From Patescibacteria group bacterium (lineage in GTDB: Bacteria > Patescibacteriota > Minisyncoccia > JAHIHE01), in the NCBI GenBank assembly GCA_018899995.1, contig JAHIHE010000092.1, positions 1 to 8,026 of the forward strand: a stretch of 8,026 nt of DNA, in the 5' to 3' direction. Below the pieces are notes generated by a model. The model searched no databases. It worked only from the letters and a program-made list of their open reading frames with translations, and was not told where the DNA came from. Shown here piece by piece: positions 5,344 through 8,026 of this stretch (its first letter is position 1; every line of letters starts with the position of its first letter). The position numbers were made by a program, and so were the translations under genes.

Positions 5344-7160
5344 ATAAATTAGTCAAAAATCTTGCGATCATGTTTCTTGTTTTTTTGATTATTTCCGGAA
5401 TTTTTTCCATTTACGCTTCCCCTTTTGAAAAAGCAAAGCAGATTTCTTTGAGCGAACTTGTCGGCCAAATCAACGAGGGCAAAGTCGGCTCAATTAAAAT
5501 TGCCGGAAACAATCTGGAAATCGTTTTAAAAGACGGAACAAAAGAAACCTCCCTTAAAGAGCAGGAAGGGCCTTTGACCGAGACGCTTAAAAATTACGGT
5601 GTCGCCCCCGAAAAAATAAGCGGAATAAATATTTCCGTGAGCGAAGGAAGCGGGGCCGGATTTTTCCTCGGCACTTTAGTTCCGATAATTTTGCCATTTT
5701 TATTGATAGTCGGATTTATCTGGCTGATGCTTTCACAGCTTCAGCGCGGAAATGTGCAGGCGATGAGTTTCGGACAGGCGCGGGCGAGGATATTCGGCGT
5801 CGGCAAGGATAAAAAAAAGGTTAGTTTTAAAGATGTGGCCGGAGTAAAAGAAGCCAAGGAAGAGCTTCGCGAAATCGTTGAATTTTTGCGCACGCCGAAA
5901 AAATTCATTGAAATGGGCGCGAGAATCCCGCGAGGAGTGCTCTTAATGGGCGCGCCCGGAACCGGCAAAACGCTTCTGGCGCGGGCCGTGGCCGGCGAAG
6001 CCGGAGTTCCGTTTTTCAGCATTTCAGGGTCCGAGTTTGTTGAAATGTTTGTCGGGGTCGGAGCGAGCAGGGTGCGGGACTTGTTCAACACCGCCAAAAA
6101 AAACGCTCCGGCAATTCTGTTTATTGACGAGATAGACGCGGTCGGCCGCCAGCGCGGAGCCGGACTGGGCGGGGGCCACGACGAGCGAGAGCAGACGCTT
6201 AATCAGATATTGGTGGAAATGGACGGATTTGAAACCGACACCAATGTTATCGTTATGGCCGCCACAAACCGGCCCGATGTTTTGGATCCGGCGCTTTTGC
6301 GGCCCGGAAGATTTGACCGGCGGATTATTTTGGACGAGCCCGACATAAAGGATAGGGAGGAAATATTAAAAATTCACATCAAAAGCATGCCGCTTGAAAA
6401 AGACGTCAATTTAAGGCGCGTGGCCGAGCGCACGCCGGGTTTTTCGGGCGCTGATTTGTCAAATCTCGCCAACGAAGCCGCGATATTGGCGGCCCGGCGC
6501 GACAAGAAAAAAATAAGTCAGGCCGAATTTTTGGAATCAATTGAAAAAGTAATGCTTGGTCCGGAAAGAAGAAGCCATATTTTAAACGAACGGGAGAAAA
6601 AAATCGCGGCTTACCACGAAGCTGGGCACGCGCTGGTTTCCGCCAGCTTGTCTCACACCGAACCCGTGCATAAAATTTCCATCATTTCCCGCGGAAGGGC
6701 GGCCGGATACACCCTGCATTTGCCCGTAGAAGACAAGCACCTTAGAAGCCGCTCGGAATTCATAGACGAATTGGCGGTTTTTATGGGCGGATTCGCCGCG
6801 GAAAAAATTGTCTTTGACGAATTGACCACCGGCGCAACGAATGATCTGACTAAGGCGTCGGAGCTAGCGCGCGATTTGGTGATGCGCTACGGAATGAGCG
6901 ATAAAATCGGACCGATAACCTTTGCCCGCGCCGGAGAGCTGGTTTTTCTGGGCAGGGATCTGGGCGAGAGGACCCACTATTCAGAACAAGTCGCTTCTGA
7001 AATTGACAAAGAGGTTTCAAAGTTTATCGCCAACGCCAGAAATACCGCGTCGGATATTTTAGCCAAACGCAGGAAAAAACTGGACAGAATCGCTACGGAG
7101 CTGATTGAGAAAGAGACCATTGAAAAAGAAAAATTTGACCAGATAATGAAAGAGAAATAA
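5340..7160 (+). CDS. ftsH: ATP-dependent zinc metalloprotease FtsH
   Basis: Membrane-anchored hexameric AAA+ protease that extracts and degrades misfolded membrane proteins and short-lived regulators. It has 606 residues, normal for the family. Helix 1 is at about 8-25, the extracytoplasmic domain at about 26-107, helix 2 at about 108-131. AAA+ module: Walker A GAPGTGKT (204-211), pore loop FVGVG (237-241), Walker B ILFIDEID (D263, E264), arginine fingers R324 and R327 in RPGRFDRR. Peptidase module: zinc motif HEAGH (H426, E427, H430), with D502 in [12 protein letters not shown] as the likely third zinc ligand. All key residues are present, so it should be active. The start codon overlaps the upstream stop as ATGA and lacks its own Shine-Dalgarno, implying translation coupled to the orphan membrane protein. 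A strong terminator follows. Confidence 0.98.
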   Translation: MNKLVKNLAIMFLVFLIISGIFSIYASPFEKAKQISLSELVGQINEGKVGSIKIAGNNLEIVLKDGTKETSLKEQEGPLTETLKNYGVAPEKISGINISVSEGSGAGFFLGTLVPIILPFLLIVGFIWLMLSQLQRGNVQAMSFGQARARIFGVGKDKKKVSFKDVAGVKEAKEELREIVEFLRTPKKFIEMGARIPRGVLLMGAPGTGKTLLARAVAGEAGVPFFSISGSEFVEMFVGVGASRVRDLFNTAKKNAPAILFIDEIDAVGRQRGAGLGGGHDEREQTLNQILVEMDGFETDTNVIVMAATNRPDVLDPALLRPGRFDRRIILDEPDIKDREEILKIHIKSMPLEKDVNLRRVAERTPGFSGADLSNLANEAAILAARRDKKKISQAEFLESIEKVMLGPERRSHILNEREKKIAAYHEAGHALVSASLSHTEPVHKISIISRGRAAGYTLHLPVEDKHLRSRSEFIDELAVFMGGFAAEKIVFDELTTGATNDLTKASELARDLVMRYGMSDKIGPITFARAGELVFLGRDLGERTHYSEQVASEIDKEVSKFIANARNTASDILAKRRKKLDRIATELIEKETIEKEKFDQIMKEK

Positions 7161-7174
7161 GGGCAAAATTTTAT

Positions 7175-7210
7175 AAAAAATACTGCTTGTTTTATCAGAG
7201 CAGTTTTTTT
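7175..7210. terminator. Bidirectional intrinsic terminator between ftsH and the - strand cluster
   Basis: ACTGCT (7182-7187) pairs with AGCAGT (7199-7204) around an 11-base loop, followed by T at 7204-7210. Upstream A-run 7175-7180 gives the matching T-run on the - strand, and the A/T tracts can extend the stem past one mismatch. It ends the ftsH transcript on + and the 63-residue protein's transcript on -, whose TAA stop (7211-7209) overlaps it. Confidence 0.85.
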
Positions 7211-7400
7211 ATTCAAATGTCAGGAATTCTTTTTCCTTTTGCGTTAATTTTATTTCTATTTCTTTTGCGCCCAGCAGTTTGATCACTTTTCGCAGAATTT
7301 TTTTGGCTGTAATGATTTCTCCCGAAAGCCGCTGGACATTGCGTCTACTGATAGCCAGTTCCTTTTCTTTTTTTGTCTGTTTTTTCCTTTCCTTAACCAT
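7209..7400 (-). CDS. Small basic protein of 63 residues, unknown function
   Basis: I do not recognise this protein. It begins with a lysine-rich stretch (KERKKQTKKEKE), continues with an amphipathic, probably helical middle (about 15-44) and ends in KLTQKEKEFLTFE; basic residues dominate, so nucleic acid or ribosome contact is possible but unproven. The best argument that it is real is translational: GGAGG (reverse complement of 7408-7412) lies 7 bases before the ATG, an ideal spacing and the only strong Shine-Dalgarno seen in the window. It converges on ftsH and its stop codon sits in the shared terminator. The upstream - strand reading frame ends 17 bases before this ATG, so the two probably share a transcript. 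No homology could be tested here. Confidence 0.7.
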   Translation of the reverse strand: MVKERKKQTKKEKELAISRRNVQRLSGEIITAKKILRKVIKLLGAKEIEIKLTQKEKEFLTFE

Positions 7401-7407
7401 TTTTATG

Positions 7408-7412
7408 CCTCC
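7408..7412 (-). promoter_or_regulatory. Strong Shine-Dalgarno of the 63-residue protein
   Basis: CCTCC on + is GGAGG on -, 7 bases upstream of the ATG at 7400-7398. It fixes the start of that gene. The other genes in the window lack a comparable site, so this gene should be translated efficiently relative to its neighbours. Confidence 0.75.
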
Positions 7413-7417
7413 AAAGT

Positions 7418-7609
7418 TTAGTTTATAGTGTGTACAATGTGGACTATTCTTAAATTAGCTCGAACATTTTTCGCGCCATATGAATTATCAAAGTATTTAA
7501 TATTATAATCTTCCTCCATAAATTTTAGATATTCATTTCTTGTTTCCCAATTCTGCAAAGAACTCTGTCTGGTGTAGTTGCGAAATTTAGGACATAATAA
7601 TTTATGTTT
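7418..7609 (-). pseudogene. Small reading frame without usable start, probable one-base frameshift
   Basis: On the - strand an open frame runs from just after a TAA (7612-7610) to a TAA at 7420-7418. It reads PKFRNYTRQSSLQNWETRNE from 7591 and ends NLRIVHIVHTIN, a composition that looks like protein rather than noise. It has no ATG near its beginning; the first in-frame ATG is at 7519, leaving 33 codons, and a TTG lies at 7558. An ATG at 7595-7593 is one base out of frame and runs into TAA after one codon (ATG TCC TAA). Removing one base there would give an intact 59-residue protein starting M-S/P-K-FRNYTRQ. So this may be a frameshifted gene, a sequencing or assembly error, or a gene using a rare start. 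It lies between two other small - strand genes. Family not recognised. Confidence 0.45.
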
Positions 7610-7622
7610 TTATTCCTTAAAT

Positions 7623-7976
7623 TCAACTTCTGAGCGAAAATACCCCGAATAAAAATATAAAAACAAATACTATTAATCCCCAAAAAACATATTCTCTATT
7701 TCTTCTTATATAAATTAATAAAACCGCCCAAAGAAAAATAGTTCCATAAAGTTCAATGTAGCCAAATAAATTAGGCACCCATTGACCAAAAATGAAATAT
7801 AAAGCCTTCTCGAACAAACTGAATAAAATAATGTAAAAAAGGGGAATCCCCATTGAACCCAAAACAAAATCGATTATTTTATCCTTCTTATTGGAGTAAA
7901 CTTTTTTATTTCTAAAATCCCAAAAACTTGTTGGCATTACTGGCTTTTCTGTTATTTGAGATTGTTTGTTGTTCAT
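7623..7976 (-). CDS. Small membrane protein with three predicted helices, unknown function
   Basis: A 117-residue protein not recognised as a known family. A hydrophilic N-terminus (1-33) with several lysines precedes three hydrophobic segments at about 35-63 (long, possibly one helix plus a re-entrant part), 70-90 and 96-114. The RRNRE loop at 91-95 between helices 2 and 3 is basic, so it should face the cytoplasm. The protein ends SLRS right after the last helix. No catalytic motif is visible. The ATG at 7976 has no Shine-Dalgarno, and the upstream 50 bases to the window edge are almost pure A/T with no gene. The coding sequence is AT-rich like the other small - strand genes. It would be the first gene of a - strand cluster that continues to 7209; cotranscription is inferred from spacing. 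Confidence 0.65.
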   Translation of the reverse strand: MNNKQSQITEKPVMPTSFWDFRNKKVYSNKKDKIIDFVLGSMGIPLFYIILFSLFEKALYFIFGQWVPNLFGYIELYGTIFLWAVLLIYIRRNREYVFWGLIVFVFIFLFGVFSLRS

Positions 7977-8026
7977 ATTTTTACAATACTTTTAAAATTT
8001 TATTTTTTTACTTGCTTTTGAAAAAA

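Noticed and set aside
5741..6097. - strand open frame opposite the FtsH AAA+ core
   Set aside because: Shadow of the strongly conserved Walker A region; not a plausible gene.
7592..7612. ACATAA/TTATGT hairpin followed by a T-run on +
   Set aside because: The stem is almost all A/T and no + strand transcript is expected to end there; it sits within a very AT-rich stretch where such matches arise by chance.
7977..8026. Gene or RNA at the right edge
   Set aside because: The last 50 bases are A/T-rich with no frame, hairpin or motif that can be supported.

Overview
The window looks like a piece of a Patescibacteria (CPR) chromosome, probably Parcubacteria-like. This is an inference from gene style: short spacers, many small orphan membrane proteins, almost no Shine-Dalgarno sites, a mix of moderate-GC housekeeping genes and AT-rich accessory genes, and a PTGRQA peptide encoded by a GGCAGGCAGGC repeat, which I remember as common in CPR proteins. 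No rRNA, tRNA, CRISPR array or transposase gene was found.

Positions 1-1717 (+ strand) hold four close or overlapping genes: the 3' part of a NYN-domain (LabA/DUF88-like) putative RNase, a two-helix small membrane protein, and an MntA-type nucleotidyltransferase overlapping a HepT-type HEPN RNase. The last two form a recognisable antitoxin-toxin pair. From about 500 on, this block is visibly more AT-rich than the genes that follow.

Positions 1718-2004 are non-coding but rich in inverted repeats: two tandem short hairpins plus an AT-rich palindrome, a 97-base element bounded by 11-base GC-rich inverted repeats, and a long hairpin with a 13-base perfect outer stem ending 12 bases before the pnp start codon. 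The last resembles the kind of leader through which PNPase controls its own mRNA in enterobacteria.

Positions 2005-7160 (+) hold the core module: pnp (complete PNPase with KH and S1 domains), an unrecognised proline-rich single-pass membrane protein, and ftsH (complete membrane AAA+ zinc protease). The orphan and ftsH overlap as ATGA, which implies translational coupling. A perfect DnaA-box 9-mer lies in the pnp-orphan gap. RNA turnover (PNPase) and membrane protein quality control (FtsH) thus share a probable transcript.

Positions 7175-8026 hold a bidirectional intrinsic terminator and, on the - strand, a convergent AT-rich cluster: a three-helix membrane protein, a reading frame without a usable start (apparently a one-base frameshift just after an ATG), and a 63-residue basic protein with the only strong GGAGG ribosome binding site seen in the window. 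Most of the window is ordinary. The leader RNA structures, the FtsH-coupled orphan, the repeat-derived peptide insertions and the small - strand cluster deserve a second look.
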